Source: Macrosoma leucophasiata (taxonomy: Eukaryota > Arthropoda > Insecta > Lepidoptera > Hedylidae). Taken from it: a stretch of DNA of 64,000 nt. The notes under the pieces were generated by a model that did not search any database, was not told where the DNA came from, and worked only from the letters and a program-made list of their open reading frames with translations. Below, piece by piece: positions 33,934 through 48,249 of the stretch. A program made the position numbers and the translations under genes. The stretch covers positions 13,876,501 to 13,940,500 of the forward strand of contig JAWQUS010000027.1 of assembly GCA_036365455.1 (NCBI GenBank), in the 5' to 3' direction. The first letter of the stretch is position 1. Each line of letters begins with the position of its first letter.

Positions 33934-35158
33934 TGGGATTCCGAGGCGCTAGTGATTTATAGGTACATATACACAAACTATAACCGAAAAATCAAGGAAC
34001 CGCCGACACGCTTAGGATTTGTTTCAAAAAGTAAGGACCTACTTGAAATTTGAAAAGTTACCTGATTGCACTTGAAGAATAATTGACAAATAATCCGATT
34101 ACTCTTAAATGTAACGCTTACAATGAATTGGTACTTATAATTGCAATTCGCAAATCACACCGTTTATGGAAATTATGGAATAAAAAAATTCAAAAAACCA
34201 AGAAAATTAGTAAAACCTAAAATCCGTTTTTTTTTAGTTTTTGTTCTTTGACAGTGACATTTGTCACCGTGACAACCAACTGACACTGTCACATGACACG
34301 TTAAATGACACCTGACACCTAACGAATTTATTTGTTATCTGTTACACAACATGTATTTTATTACACTTAAATAAATTGTAATTCATTTATTTATTTTTAA
34401 AATTATTATTTTCATTAAAATTTAACCAAATTGAACTATTCTTTCATGAACACTATTTTCCTACAGGAATTAATGTTAAAAACGCATTCATGAATAACTG
34501 GCTGATATACGTAGTTAAGTATATACAAGTACCTAGTTCATTTGTTTAATATGGAGGCGTGATTGAGGTGCGTTTGTCGGAACATTGGGATTTTCAAGTT
34601 TGCAGATTTGAGGATTTCTCTGTGAGTATAAACAGATAATTACTGGCATAGGTTTCTACAAACCCTATAACGTATTTGTATAGTATTTCATTGCATTAAC
34701 AACCCATAAAATTGTTGATATTTGAGGGAGAGACTGACAGACTGATAGTTTCTTGGTAGGTAAAACTCGTGCTTCAGCACCACATTTTGCGCTGCAATGC
34801 CGTAAAATCACGAAGTTTTTGTTTTGAAACGTAATTTATAACAAGCCCCCATTAACAAATGATCAATTTTTTAATAATTCGTTATGTTACCTCTAAAACT
34901 ATGCTCACGAAGTAACGAAGGTAATACGTTCTATTTTTAGATACCTACTCAAATATATTACTATCGCTCTGTTATTTTGTGAAATGGTGCTCAGATATTA
35001 TATTGTGAAAATAGGTACTATCATTAAGATACCTACCTACAGGTAGTATCTTTAGGTAGGTATCTTATTGATTCATATCCCTTATTCAGATTTAGCAGAT
35101 ATTACTTAACATTATGTAGGTACTTAGTAATTCTCTCTTGTGTAGGTGTAAACTGTAA
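33934..35158. promoter_or_regulatory. Divergent promoter region of UBA3 and the zinc-finger gene
   Basis: Start codons are 1,488 bp apart, facing away from each other. At 34243-34322 there is a cluster of TGACA/TGTCA motifs, including GTGACATTTGTCAC. A likely non-coding first exon of the zinc-finger gene ends near 34620 (CTCT|GTGAGT) and is joined to an acceptor TTGTGTAG just before the ATG. A perfect 14-bp hairpin (AAGATACCTACCTA, 35026-35039; complement 35053-35066) lies in this inferred 5' intron. Transcription starts are not resolved. Confidence 0.5.
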
Positions 35159-38100
35159 ATGATGGCTGGTAACAAAATAAATACCAAGACCAAGGGGAAA
35201 GAAGACAAAAGTAAAATAAATAAAAGTGGTAATCAATGTAATGAAGAATCTGAAGAACTTGATTTTTCCTTACTTAGAAAGCCAATACATACAAGTGTTA
35301 CAGGATTTGCTCAAGCAAGGAAAATATTTGACTTAGCTACAGAAGAAGTGAGTATTGTTTTTATTTGTTGAAAATTTGACATGTTGAAACAGAATCTATT
35401 TTTTATTAAATTTACATTATTTTAACCTTTCAGCTCAAAGATTTGCTCACTAATGAATGTGATTTACTATATGAGTGTAAAGTATGTCGTAACATATTTA
35501 GAAGTCTGGCAAATTTTTTAACTCACAAAAGAGTATATTGCAAAGAAAAGTTCAATACTTCACTTCACAGCCATTTTATGAAAACAACTTCAGCCGTATG
35601 TAATTTCTAAAAGATTAAATATAGATATTTAATAGCCTCTAATTTGACATGCATAATATATTTCTTACAGTTAAGTGAATTATTAAAGATAAAAGAGACA
35701 GAAAAAAACTATCAGGAATCTTTGATTGTGAAAAATGATTTGGAATCTATGAATGTAGATACAACTGACAATGATCGCATACCACTTACCAAAGATTTAA
35801 CAACAATTGTTGAGAAAATTACTAAACAAAAGGGAATACTGGACAATAATTTACAAGAAGAACAATTAACATTACAAAAAATTCCAAAGAGTTCTGTGGC
35901 AGTATTTCAAAACATAAATTTCAGGGATAAAGACAGTGATACTATGCGTAAACAGGTAAAATTGACAATTAGATTACTTACACACTTACACACTAAAATT
36001 TATTCAATGCAATCTGCTAGATGATAAATCATTTATAGAAATAATTAATTGAATATTATATTTAAATGACAAGAAGCAAATAAGCATAAGCACTCACACA
36101 TACATTTTACATATCTTTTCTTTTCTGTTTTTTTTTCTGTTTTTTATTTTGTGTGTGCTTCAAAAAACTTTCTATTCTATCCCATTCCCCTATATGTTTA
36201 ACACACTAATGACAGCAATTTGCATTTATAATGCCTCTGATTCAACTACATACCCATGTAAATCATTGTAATATGAAGAAACATAACACTGTGTGAGATT
36301 TTGTGCTGATTGTAAATCATCATCAGCTGAAAGACTTCCACTGCTGACCAAATTCTCCCCCGAAGATTACCACAATGAACGGTTCTGGACTGCCATAATC
36401 CAGTGATTGATCACCACCTCGTGGGGGGGCCTGCCTACGATTCATCTTCCGGTATTAATGTTCCGGCAGATATATATATTTCTATTTTATAACTACCAAG
36501 TTAAAAATATTCAGTAATAATCTGGTAATTTCTGGAAAAGATGAACTTTCAAGAGGGAATGCATCTGCATTAGAATTCCTATTATATATATTCACTTACA
36601 GCCTATTTATAGATATCTATAGGCTTTCACTTCACAGTAATACTAATTTACCATCAATGTAAGCTGCAAGCATGCTTGCCACTTTATACATATAGAATTC
36701 ATGATTACATACATATGGACTTAAAAAGTGTTCAGTCTTAAAAGCATTTAAACTGAAGTATATTTTGTTTGTACACAGTAGTGTAGAGAACTGTAGATCA
36801 ATAAAATCCAGTGAACTTATTCTGATATTAAAATACATCTTCTTATTAAATGTGAGTGGTATAATATCCTTTACTGCTGGTAGAGCTCCAGTGACGGAGC
36901 TCTCGGGCGTAGGCACCACCACATTACCGTGTAATTGTGTTCCGGTCAGGTGGTAAAGTATGGCCCTGTAATTTCCGGCACAGTGGCATAACACCTTAGG
37001 CCTCAGGAGTGGTAACGCATCTGCATTTTGACTTTGGTCTTTCTGTGGGTGTCTATAAGCTGCAGTCATCACTTAACATCAATTTGAACTGCAAGCTTGT
37101 TTGCCACTTCCATTGCATAAAAAAAAACACATATCTATAAATTACAGGGTTTAAGAATTCTTAGTTATGCTTTTATAATCTTTAAGTATTCATATTAAAC
37201 ATAGGCCTACATATCATTAATTTCAGGTCAAAGAGCTGGATGACATACTGTCCCAGGAAAATGCAGTATTGCAAAGTGATGGTAAATTCAAAATACAGAG
37301 TTGTTCTGTTGATGAAAAAACTGCAGATTTAGATAATGTTATACAAATAAGTGATGATGAGGACAACAATGATAGTGATTCGCTTAAATGTAAAATTTGT
37401 AAGTAATAATATGGTTTACAATTACTTAATTTTCATTGTCATAAGCTATTGGCATAACAAAACAAAACCAGCAATGAGCAACTGGTCATACAGAGTTCTA
37501 TTAGTAAGTATGACGGCTGCTTACAGCTCCAAGGCAAGTCATGAGAGCCTAATGGAAGATCTGAATTTATTTTATTTATTACCCCTAAAATTGACAAGAA
37601 CTTACAGCGATCTGCCTATATTCATTTTACTGGTGGTAGAGCTCCAGTGCCGGAGCACGCGGGCGTAGGCACCACCGCATTATCTAATATACTTGCCGCT
37701 AAATGGTAGTGTTCAGCACTATCGTGTTTCGGTCAGATGGTAATGTACGGCCCTGTAATTGCCGGCACAGAGGCATAACACCTTAGGCCTCAGGAGTGGT
37801 AACGCATCTGCATTTTGACCTTGGTCTTTGTGTGGGTGTCTATAGGCTGCAGTCATCACTTAACATCAATGTGAACTGCATGCTTGTTTACCACTTCCAT
37901 TACATTAAAAAAAAAAACATTTAGTCTGGGTCCTCCATTAAAAAGCAAAATCAATAAATAAATGTTCACAACCTGAATAGTCTATTTTTTATGTAAGGAA
38001 GGTGGCAACAAATTATGCAGCTCATATTGGTTTTAAGTAAGTAATGTAAGGCCCTGTAATTTCCAGCATTATAGGCATCTACACAAAAACCAGAGGTCAA

Positions 38101-41100
38101 AATGCGGATGCGTTGCCACACCTGAGACCTAAGTTGTTATGCCTCTGTGATAGTTTTTATGGGGCCATTACATTAAATCTAGTCTGTGCTTTGATGATTT
38201 CGTCAATATAAATATATTTTACGTAACTTCAGGCCTGTAATCTCGAAGTGGTAAGCAGAGGTAAATACATAAAAAAATAAGAGATGAAGGATTGGTTCGA
38301 TTTCTTACCCGGGAATACCCACAGAGGTGCATACCTACATAAACCACTTGCCGCTAAATGGTAGTGTTCAGCGCTATCATGTTCTGGTTAGGTGGTAATG
38401 TACGGAGCCGTAATTTCTGGCACAGGTATAAAAACTTTCTCAGAATTGGCAATGCATCTACATTGAAATATCAGATTTTTATGTAATGGAAGTGGTAAAC
38501 AAGCATGCAGTTCACATTGGTGTTAAGTGACGACTGCAGCCTATAGACACCTACACAAAGACCGACATCAAAATGCAGATGCGTTACCACTCCTGAGGCC
38601 TAAGGTGTTATGCCTCTGTGCGGGAAATTACAGGGCCATACATTACCACCTGACCGGAACATGATAGTGCTGAACACTACCATTTAGCGGCAAGTATATT
38701 AGGTAATGCGGTGGTTCCTACGCCCGCGAGCTCCGTCATTGGAGCTCTACCACCAGTGTAAACCACCATTAACATGATGTTTATAGATGTTTCTATAAAC
38801 ATCATGTTAATTCATAATTCTATTTTTGAAGCCTATGCTTCAGTAGTCACCATCAGTGAACCGTATGCTTGTTTGCCACTTTATTCATTACGTAAAAAAG
38901 CTTTGTTATATTATTTTATGAACCTTAAGAACATTTTCTAATGTTTAAAATATTTTTAGCTCACCAGAATACAATACGCTTATACTCACAGCCCCTGGGT
39001 ACCGTTGTACACACCCAGACCCGAAACAAATGTCTATAGACCATACAAATATTTGTCCAAGTGTGGGGATCGAACCCGCGACCCTTCGAATCGAGGGGTC
39101 GTCACACCACTGGACTAACGGGTCGTCAAGTTCGCTTCAAGCAAACTTCTACTTTTATTATGGACCATTTTTATTCCAGTGAATTAAAAATATTTTGTGT
39201 ACCAAAAAATGTTCTTTGGGTTCTCTCGATAATATTTTAAAGCTGTCTTACCTTGCACCCTATCTTTATTTATTATTTTCTGTACAATTAAATGTGCGGA
39301 ACTTGCCATGATTATTTTATTGATAGATTTTTTTTTGTTTGATTTGTTTCAATTAATTTTTCATGTTATTTCATCTATTTTTCAGGTGATCTTCAATTTT
39401 CGACGCTAAAAACTTTAAAGTTCCATAAAAAACATAAACATCTTGAGAGCCGTTTGGTATATCCATGTCCTGATTGTTTAGAAATTTTCTCCACGTCATG
39501 GAGTGTATATCGTCATCTATTTAAAGTTCATCGGTAAATATAATTTTATTTAGCATAACCAATTTAGAAACCTATTTAAATCTATTTGATAAGTTTTTTA
39601 AAGTACCATTTCTCAGCATTGGCATGGCCATCCGAGCCACCAAGCAAATCTTGATGCCCTTTCAGTCCAGTCAGTTAGTCATACCTCATACCTGGAAGGA
39701 TAGTAGGGGTCTCAACCTTCATCCTCTCCTCCATTATCAGACTCATTATGTTGAAATTTATGCAAGTCGTAAATCAATGAAATCTAAACTAAGTAAGCGT
39801 GCTACTCCGGGCCAAGGGCACCCCCCATCAACCTAGAGGTACTTCCAAGCTTAAGGGGCTCTTTGGCCTTTGTGAACGACGAGATGGAGAAATTAATTCC
39901 TAAGGTGGATCCAGACATTGCGAAGCATGCGTCGCGCACACCTTACAGTGCACGGCTCGTTATAAATTTTCATTGCCTCGCTATAAATATGAACGTCCAT
40001 TAATTGTAAGGCATACGATGAGCGCCATGCGCAGCGCAAACTTCGCCATGTCTGTACGCGCCTTTGTAATTTATTTTGTCAATTTAATCGCATTTTGACT
40101 CCGGAAAGCCAAAGTGTTGGGACCTCAGCATGTGTTCCAGTTATGGAGGTTTCTCACTTATCAGGCCCCACTTACTTTCTCGCGAAACTTCCATCCTACG
40201 GTCTTCCCGGGAGGCTATGCAGCTGGGCAGACAGCTTTTTGTCTGAGCGTTATATACAAGTCTTAGTTGACGGTCAGCGCTCAGACACACTAACAACGCT
40301 GGTGTGCCGCAAGGCTCTATCTGCTATCTCCCACGCTTTTTCTTCTGCATATCAATGAAATGTTGGAGCAAAACTCCAATTTTCATTGCTATGCCGATGA
40401 TAGTATAGGAGATGCACACTACACTAGTCGTGCAAATGCCTCTCGGACACTTATCAAGGAAAGCAGGACTAAACTTGTGTCTGAAATCGAGCACTCTCTG
40501 GAGCGGGTCTCGGATTGGGGTCGACTTAATTAAGTGCTGTTCAACCCCTCGAAGACACAAGTCGTGCGTTCACCGCAAAAAAAAAAACATTAATTGTAGC
40601 ACTACAGTTCCAGGGCATTCCGCTCGCCGTTGGTAAGAGTATCGGAATTCTGGGCGTTGACATATCGAACGAAGTGCAATTCGGGAGTCACATTGAGTGT
40701 AAGACCCAAGTTGGCATCCAAAAAGTTAGGTGTGTTTAACAAAGCGAGGCAGTATTTCACTTCGGGGCAGCTACTACAGCCCAAGTGCGGCCCCATCTGG
40801 AATACTGCTCTCATTTGTGGGCGGGAGCCCTAAATACCAGCTTGGTCCACTTGACTCCCTACAAAAACGCGTCTTTCGTATTTTTAGCGATCCAGGACTT
40901 ACTGACAGGCTCGAACATTTGAGCCTACGCAGAAACATTGGGAGTCTGCGTGTAGTACCGTCTCTACAATGGGGAGTGCTCTGCTGAACTGTTTGACATG
41001 GTGCCACCGTCTCTTTTCCTACACCGTACTACCCGCCGAAGAGAGAAGTTCCACCCTCACCGACTGGACACCTGGCAGTGCTCAACGGTGCGGTTTTCAC

Positions 41101-44100
41101 GTTCGTTCCTGCCCAGAACGTGTAAATTGTGGAACGAACTTCCCTCTGAGGTGTTCCCTAGGTGCTACAACATGGGCTTCTTCAAAAATGGCGTCAAAAG
41201 AGTCCTTCAGCTGGCAGCGCGTTGGCAACACCCCTAGTGTTGCAAATGTTCATAGGACCACCATTTTTCGACGGTGACCACTTTCCATCAGGTGGCCCGT
41301 TTGCTTGTCTGTCAACCTTCAGACATTAAAAAAAAGCCAAGTTTCACTGTATTTTTTATATTATAGGAAAACAGCTGCTCAAATCCGCAGACTACGAGAA
41401 TCTATACAAGCAAAAGCTTTTCGGATGAATAACCCTCCGGCTTTCTATGAAAAAAGAAAGAACAATGTGAAAAATGAAATTTCCCATAAAATTTCAGAGG
41501 AGGAGAGATTGGATCAAGAAAATCAGGTAAGGATATTTGTATGATTTACGAAGAATGGTAGAAAGTTCAACCATTGGATATTACTATATTTATTTTCTTG
41601 GTGGTCTTTATCTTGGATACTGTTTTTTTTTGCTGTAATTTTTTTCACAAAAAATATTTTAACTTGCGTGTTATTGCAAAAATTAAATTAAACAATTATT
41701 AACAGCTACCATATGATATATAATAAATTGCTAAGTTTGTTGTATCGATACCCAAGCACACCCTGGACACTTGGCTAAAATTCCATACAATCGCTTATTC
41801 TGAGACTTTAGCTCAGTTGGGAGAATGCTCCTAGTGAGTATATTGCTCTAGGAGAGTGCCTGGACTAGTGATCCACTTAGTCGCGGGTGCAAGTCACGCC
41901 TGAAGTCGAGCCATTTTTTCTTTAAAAATTAAAGAAGGTTTTACTTACTTAATCTTGAATTAAACATGTCGCTCACTCTTTTTATAGTATGTTTTTATTA
42001 TTTTGCTTTTTTTTTTTTATTCTTTATTTAAAGAGCTTGGTCAAAGACCATGACGCTCTATACGTTCACATGAATTACATTCTTCATTTAAAAAAAAAAA
42101 TTAAACAACATTAGCTCATTGACAATTGATATAGTTGCAACAGTATTCTGGCGTCATCCGTAGTAGGATCTGCCAGGACACTGTTGCAATGTCCTATTTC
42201 TAATGAAGCCCTGCGATTATTATTTTGTTTCTGCAGGAACAAAATTTTTACAAAATTAAAGCATAGATTTTTTTTATTTTATATGTACTCAAATAAGTAT
42301 TTTTTATTTTCATTACATATTTTTTTATGCGTGCCTTAATATACATTACGTTGGTATGTGAATTGATGAATAAAATTTGCAATTAATCGGTAGGTGACCC
42401 TGTTCTGATCAGTAACATACCAGGCAAAACAATGTCTGCCGTCTGTCAGTATACAATAAGACCTTAATAACGAAATATTTACAATTTTATTTCTTCAGGC
42501 TTGGATGGACAACATGGAAGGTGACGGAGAGCTGCCTCGTTGCGGGGGTTGTGGGCGAACGTTCGAGAGACGCGCCGCTCTCGCCGCACACACCTACACG
42601 TGCCAGACGCGCTCGAGGGCACTGGCTCGCAGGCCGCAGGAGACCAAGAAGATTGAGATACAAATTCGCAAAGATTATAATAAAGGACCACCGCCGAATA
42701 TCGCTTTGACACAAAAGATTCCTGATATAACCGGTGAGACACTTTTTTCTCTGTACCATGTTCGGAGAACTGGAGACATGAACATGAAAGCAGCAATACT
42801 TCCACGGCTATTACCAGTAGTAATAGTCTTAAATAAAACTTTCAAATTGTGTTTCACATTGAGGGAATTTATTTAATTATAATTTTGTAGTTTGGAAAAC
42901 GTTAAAATTCTGTTTGCAAAGCGAAACTGCTAATGAAGTACTCTTAATAGACATTATGAAGGTACATTTGTTTAAGTACATGAAAATGCCTTTAGTGCGA
43001 ATTCTAATAATTTTTATATGTTACAGATAAAGTTGCAGGCGAAAATTCAACACAAACCATAACTTCCTCCAAACCACAACAAGAAAGAGAAAATAATCGT
43101 GGAGGCGTAGATAAAGGACTTACAGAAGCCACCATGAACATAATAGAAACTAGTCACACTAAGCAACAAAGTATTAATAAAGACGTCAATGGAGAAATTC
43201 TTGAAAATAAGATTAATGAGTTGAAAACATTCAATAAATTGCCTTTTGCTCAACAAACTGAAAATAACAATATGTCCGCCTTTAAACAGAGAATGCAAAT
43301 GGATGTTAATTTAGAAAAAAATCTTTGCAAAAAATGTGATACTAAATGTAATAAAATGAGTGAACTGTATGAACATATGTCGGAACACTACAAATGGATG
43401 AGATATGCTTGTAAATTGTGCAACTATAAACATTACAATTTCGATAAATTACCTGAACATGTTAAAGTTGTTCATAAATTAAAGGGTGATACTGACTTTT
43501 ACTTCAGCACCATTAAAGCCATAGATGGCCCTGAAGCATTGGAATTAGCAGAACCTGTGGAAGATGCTAATGATACCAATGAAACAAGTCCTGATTCACG
43601 ACGCCCTAGCAGATGTTCAAGTGATTCAAGTAGGTTATCTGATGACAGTTCATCAAGCAGCACACGAATGGAAGGAGCTAGAAAAAGGAAAATGAATCAA
43701 AATAGAAATAATGCTAAAAGGAAGAAAGAAATTATCAGCAATGGTAAATATTTTATAATTTCGACACTAACTGTCTTATTTTCATTTGCGCAAAAAATAA
43801 CAAGCGAGTGATTCAAAATACTGTGCGGGTGTGATTCGAACCTACGACCTGGGCACCCAGACAGGAATCGGAAGTTAGTGACGGCTAGTGTTAAAACAAC
43901 TGGGCAAGCTTATAAGTTTCTTTTTTCTTCGAAATCACTTTCATGTCCATTTAATTTCTTCCAACAAAAATAAATCTCAGTAATATACCCATGTCTGGCA
44001 GTATTTCAAACTGATATTATTTTTAAACATAATTAACATTATTTTATTTTTTCATTTGCCCTTAACCTGACTCAACATTTATATCTGTTTTTATGATATC

Positions 44101-45438
44101 AGTAATATATTTTTTTGTGCTTGGTTTCTTGCAGAAGATGCTGAGGAACAGAAAGATCCAGAATCTTCGAATGACAAAGACATGAGTCTTGTAGATGGAG
44201 AAATATCCAATAGTAAAGTTTACGAAGAAAATTCGTCAGATTTAGATGATGTTGATGAAAAACTCTCAAGAAGACATGTAATTGAAGACACATCATCTGT
44301 AGCTTCACGAAGACCCGTCCGAAAGAGAACCAAACCTAAAAATGAGGATTTTGAATATGATTTATCTAATCTGTTAAAAATGGAAGCCCAAGGTTATCGA
44401 GATTCTCAGACCGTGACATCTACAAAAAATAATCAGAATAAAAAGAAAACTTCTCCAGAAAATAATAATGATATTATTAACAAAGACTGTTGTGGAGCCC
44501 TATATACCTTATCCAAAAAAGCAGTGGATCGTTCTGTGGCGCACATGAAAATTAATAACCTTGCTGGCTTCAATATATCCAAAGATCCCCGGACGTCAAA
44601 TATATTTGTAAGACCAATGTTACCTAAAATTCCAAAAGTTACTATATCACCTAAAAAAGATTGTGCTGAAGAGAAAGAAACATCCACCAACTCGTTTAAA
44701 ATTTTGAAGTCTCCCGAAGCAGCCCCAGGCCAAAAAGATGACACACCGAGAGAGCAAAATGATACAACTATAAACAATGATTCCAAATCAACAGATAACA
44801 AAGCTGAGAATTTACCTATAACCCAAGTAACAGATAATGATAAGTCTAAAACTGAAGAACCTAGCAAAACTCAATCTGATACTGTTAAACCTAAACCTGT
44901 AATTCCGATTAAATTTCGACGGCAAAGCATAGACGTTATCAATAATCCATTAATCAAAAAAAATATTACGGATTTTACTAAAGCTGGCATGAAAACAAAG
45001 ATTCTTGTAATAAAGCCTATAAACAGAAATATTGATGGATCACAGTCTGGTAAAAGCCCACTTAAATTTCAAACAATCAAATTGAAAGATCCAAATAAAG
45101 CAACTTCTTCGTGTGAAGAAAAACCCAATGATCAAGTAGTAGTAGTTCAAGTCCCGAAAGTTGAATGTACAATACCTCGAGTTGTAAATAATACAAATAA
45201 AATAAACAGTGAAAATTCTAGTAGTAATGTTGTAACATTGAACAATGCAGATAACGAAAACACGACAAAACCTGATGATGAAAGTCAAAAGTGTTTAAAA
45301 CAGGATAATCAGACAAATAATGTTGAATTAAATCCTGAAAATTCTGATCTAAGCGTGTCAAATACGGATTCTGCGATTAACAAAACTGAATCCTTAGTCG
45401 GCGCTGAAACTGTTATTGAAAGCGCTAATTCCAGTTAA
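35159..45438 (+). CDS. ZNF800: C2H2/C2HC zinc-finger protein, ZNF800-like
   Basis: Probable nuclear DNA-binding protein. Coding exons: 35159-35347, 35434-35595, 35671-35955, 37227-37398, 39386-39533, 41367-41526, 42499-42733, 43027-43743, 44135-45438; all GT..AG with matching phases, 1,123 residues. Fingers in order: ECKVCRNIFRSLANFLTHKR (ending in Cys, C2HC), CKICDLQFSTLKTLKFHKKH split across exons 4/5, CPDCLEIFSTSWSVYRHLF, CGGCGRTFERRAALAAHTYT (C2HC), CKKCDTKCNKMSELYEHMSE and CKLCNYKHYNFDKLPEHVKV. The first finger and the helix after FKVHR resemble ZNF800, which is my recall and not a search. The last exon is a 434-residue, acidic, Ser/Asn/Lys-rich disordered tail. AATAAA lies at 45566. The second ATG (35162) is an equally possible start. 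Confidence 0.8.
36865..37125 (+). repeat. Retroposon family A copy in intron 3
   Basis: Nearly complete: GGTAGAGCTCCAGTGACGGA, GTGTTCCGGTCAGGTGGTAA, AGGCCTCAGGAGTGGTAACG, CTTGTTTGCCACTTCCATTG and an A-rich tail. It lies just upstream of zinc-finger exon 4. Confidence 0.85.
37626..37912 (+). repeat. Retroposon family A, best-preserved copy
   Basis: Runs from CTGGTGGTAGAGCTCCAGTG to CCACTTCCATTACATT followed by ten or more A. All internal blocks are present, so it serves as the local reference for the family (about 285 bp). In zinc-finger intron 4. Confidence 0.85.
37995..38165 (-). repeat. Retroposon family A, rearranged fragment
   Basis: Minus-strand 3' half with a piece of the middle (GTAAGGCCCTGTAATTTCC) inserted out of order before CAAAATGCGGATGCGTTGCC. 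Confidence 0.65.
38338..38760. repeat. Two family A copies in opposite orientation
   Basis: A plus-strand partial (38350-38475, CCGCTAAATGGTAGTGTTC to ATTTTTATG) abuts a nearly full minus-strand copy (38478-38760, GTGGTAAACAAGCATGCAG to GGAGCTCTACCACCAGTG). Their shared parts are inverse complements, so the pair forms a potential stem of more than 100 bp in the intron transcript. A SINE fragment (38221-38330) precedes them. Confidence 0.75.
38960..39128 (-). mobile_element. tRNA-derived SINE, family C
   Basis: Minus strand: a degenerate A-box region, then GGGTCGCGGGTTCGATCC (B box), then GACAAATATTTGTATGGTC and GGGTCTGGGTGTG. The same architecture is at 53730-53920 and 58910-59100. Confidence 0.7.
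39610..41335 (+). mobile_element. 5'-truncated, decayed non-LTR retrotransposon (CR1/jockey-like RT)
   Basis: Reverse-transcriptase fragments in the right order but several frames: AKLPSYGLPGRLCSWADSFL, then LFLLHINEMLEQNSNFHCYA with the catalytic YADDS at 40390-40404, VSDWGRLN, FNPSKTQVCAFTAKK, LGVFNKARQYFT and FHPHRLDTW...NELPSEVFPRC. The 3' end is ATCAGGTGGCCCGTTTGC followed by an A tail at ~41335. Many frameshifts and stops show it is dead. Segment 39610-40090 is more diverged and may be its upstream coding region. Same strand as the host gene, in intron 5. Confidence 0.85.
41800..41935 (+). repeat. Diverged single-arm tRNA-like unit
   Basis: GACTTTAGCTCAGTTGGGAG ... GTCGCGGGTGCAAGTCACGC ... 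CTGAAGTC, followed by CATTTTTTCTTTAAAAATTA. Compare GCTTCAGTAGCTCAATTGG and the 3' flank of the palindromic retroposon. A ~28-bp duplication sits in the anticodon region. In zinc-finger intron 6. Confidence 0.6.
42005..42225 (-). mobile_element. Probable retroelement 3' end
   Basis: A T-run at 42009 (A tail on the minus strand) is followed by TTCTTTATTTAAAGAGCTTG and GACCATGACGCTCTATACG, a block I associate with lepidopteran LINE 3' ends. No coding sequence remains. Confidence 0.45.
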
Positions 45439-46189
45439 GTCGCGTATATGTTATTATATTGTGTACCTATATGCATTAATTCCAATGTAAATCGGTTAGC
45501 AGTAGTATTAGGTAGAAAATTGTACAGTTTTCCATTTTAATGTAATTCTCTAGTTACACTGTAATAATAAATTGAATATGTATTATATGTTAGTTTCAAT
45601 GGTGTAATACAACCGACAGCAGTAAAATAGTAGATAATAAATCTATGACTAAAATTCCTAAAAAAGTATTGTAGTTACATAAATATAACGAGTCAGTTCA
45701 GAATGACGACATCGAATTACAAGATGCTCGGTAGGTAGATATAACAGATTAATATATGAACCGCATATCATCTATGTGCGGTTCATGCATGCTACAACGT
45801 AACGCTTTGTGCAAGTTCATATGACTGCCTCAGCTATGACATATGAACCTAACACGTCTTTTAGATAAACACTTATATGACAGGCTATACCGTATCCGAG
45901 GTCTCAGGATTGTTTACCAGTAATCACAACAAAGACAATTAGTGGTAGTGCGATTTTCCATTCGGCATTATTTCAGTAGCACTCTCCTGATATTGGTAAT
46001 GTAGTTGTGTATTACGATTTTTTTTTATGTATTGTGTAAAGTGGCATACAAGCATGCAGTTCACATTGATGTTAAAGTAAGTACCTACTACTGGTAACTC
46101 ATTTTGTAAGATCTTCATAAAAATTGTTAGTACCCATTTTATTGAGAATACATGCGCGTACATAATAATATTGTATTGTAACTACCTCA
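45439..46189 (+). other. Zinc-finger gene 3' UTR and convergent gap
   Basis: An AATAAA polyadenylation signal occurs at 45566-45571, ~130 bp past the stop. A hairpin ATGAACCGCATA ... TGTGCGGTTCAT lies at about 45757-45788. A short family A fragment (GGCATACAAGCATGCAGTTC, minus) is at ~46040. Confidence 0.6.
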
Positions 46190-46440
46190 GTAGTCTAGTG
46201 GTGACAATCCACTTCTACTACGCTGAGGTACCAGGTTCAATCTCAGGGTTGAGAGTAAGTGCTATTGGGAATTTTCCCTTTTTTCAGTTCTTCCCAGTGT
46301 TCCTCGGAGTTCAGTGATGTCAATACGCCCGCCTCCAAAACCATGTAAGTTAATGGAAAAAAACATTATGTTGTGGGTATTTGCATGTGTATCTCTGCCA
46401 ATCTTTTCGCAATTCAGGCGTGAAGTTACGTTACGTAATT
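46190..46440 (+). mobile_element. tRNA-derived SINE, plus-strand diverged copy
   Basis: Begins CCTCAGTAGTCTAGTGG, B box AGGTTCAATCTCAGGGTT, ends TTCAGGCGTGAAGTTACG. Same family as 3362-3682 and 61770-62084, but more diverged. Lies between the converging zinc-finger and ATP synthase beta genes. Confidence 0.75.
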
Positions 46441-46533
46441 CACCAGCTTAAGACGACCTTCACAAAAATAGTGTGATGTTCTATTTTTAAAATAAATTCT
46501 ATAATTCAAAACAAAGACCAACATGTATAAATG

Positions 46534-46541
46534 TTTTTATT
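46534..46541 (-). terminator. Poly(A) signal of ATP synthase beta
   Basis: TTTTATTA on the plus strand gives AATAAA on the minus strand, about 60 bp past the stop codon at 46601. Confidence 0.6.
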
Positions 46542-46600
46542 ACTATTTTTAATAACAGATAATATGATTACATTTCAAGCTTATACAATAAATAGAGACT

Positions 46601-48226
<1,626 letters not shown>

Positions 48227-48249
48227 TTATGTAATAAAATAACCTAGTA

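Noticed and set aside
36632..37072. 146-codon minus-strand frame
   Set aside because: Largely antisense to a family A retroposon and intronic to the zinc-finger gene on the other strand.
43824..43915. tRNA gene or SINE in zinc-finger intron 8
   Set aside because: GTGATTCGAACCTACGACC resembles a B-box complement, but no acceptor pairing, A box or family-level match was found, so it was not annotated.
45757..45788. Rho-independent terminator-like hairpin
   Set aside because: The organism is an animal; the hairpin lies past the poly(A) signal of the zinc-finger gene and has no T-run, so it is only a small inverted repeat.
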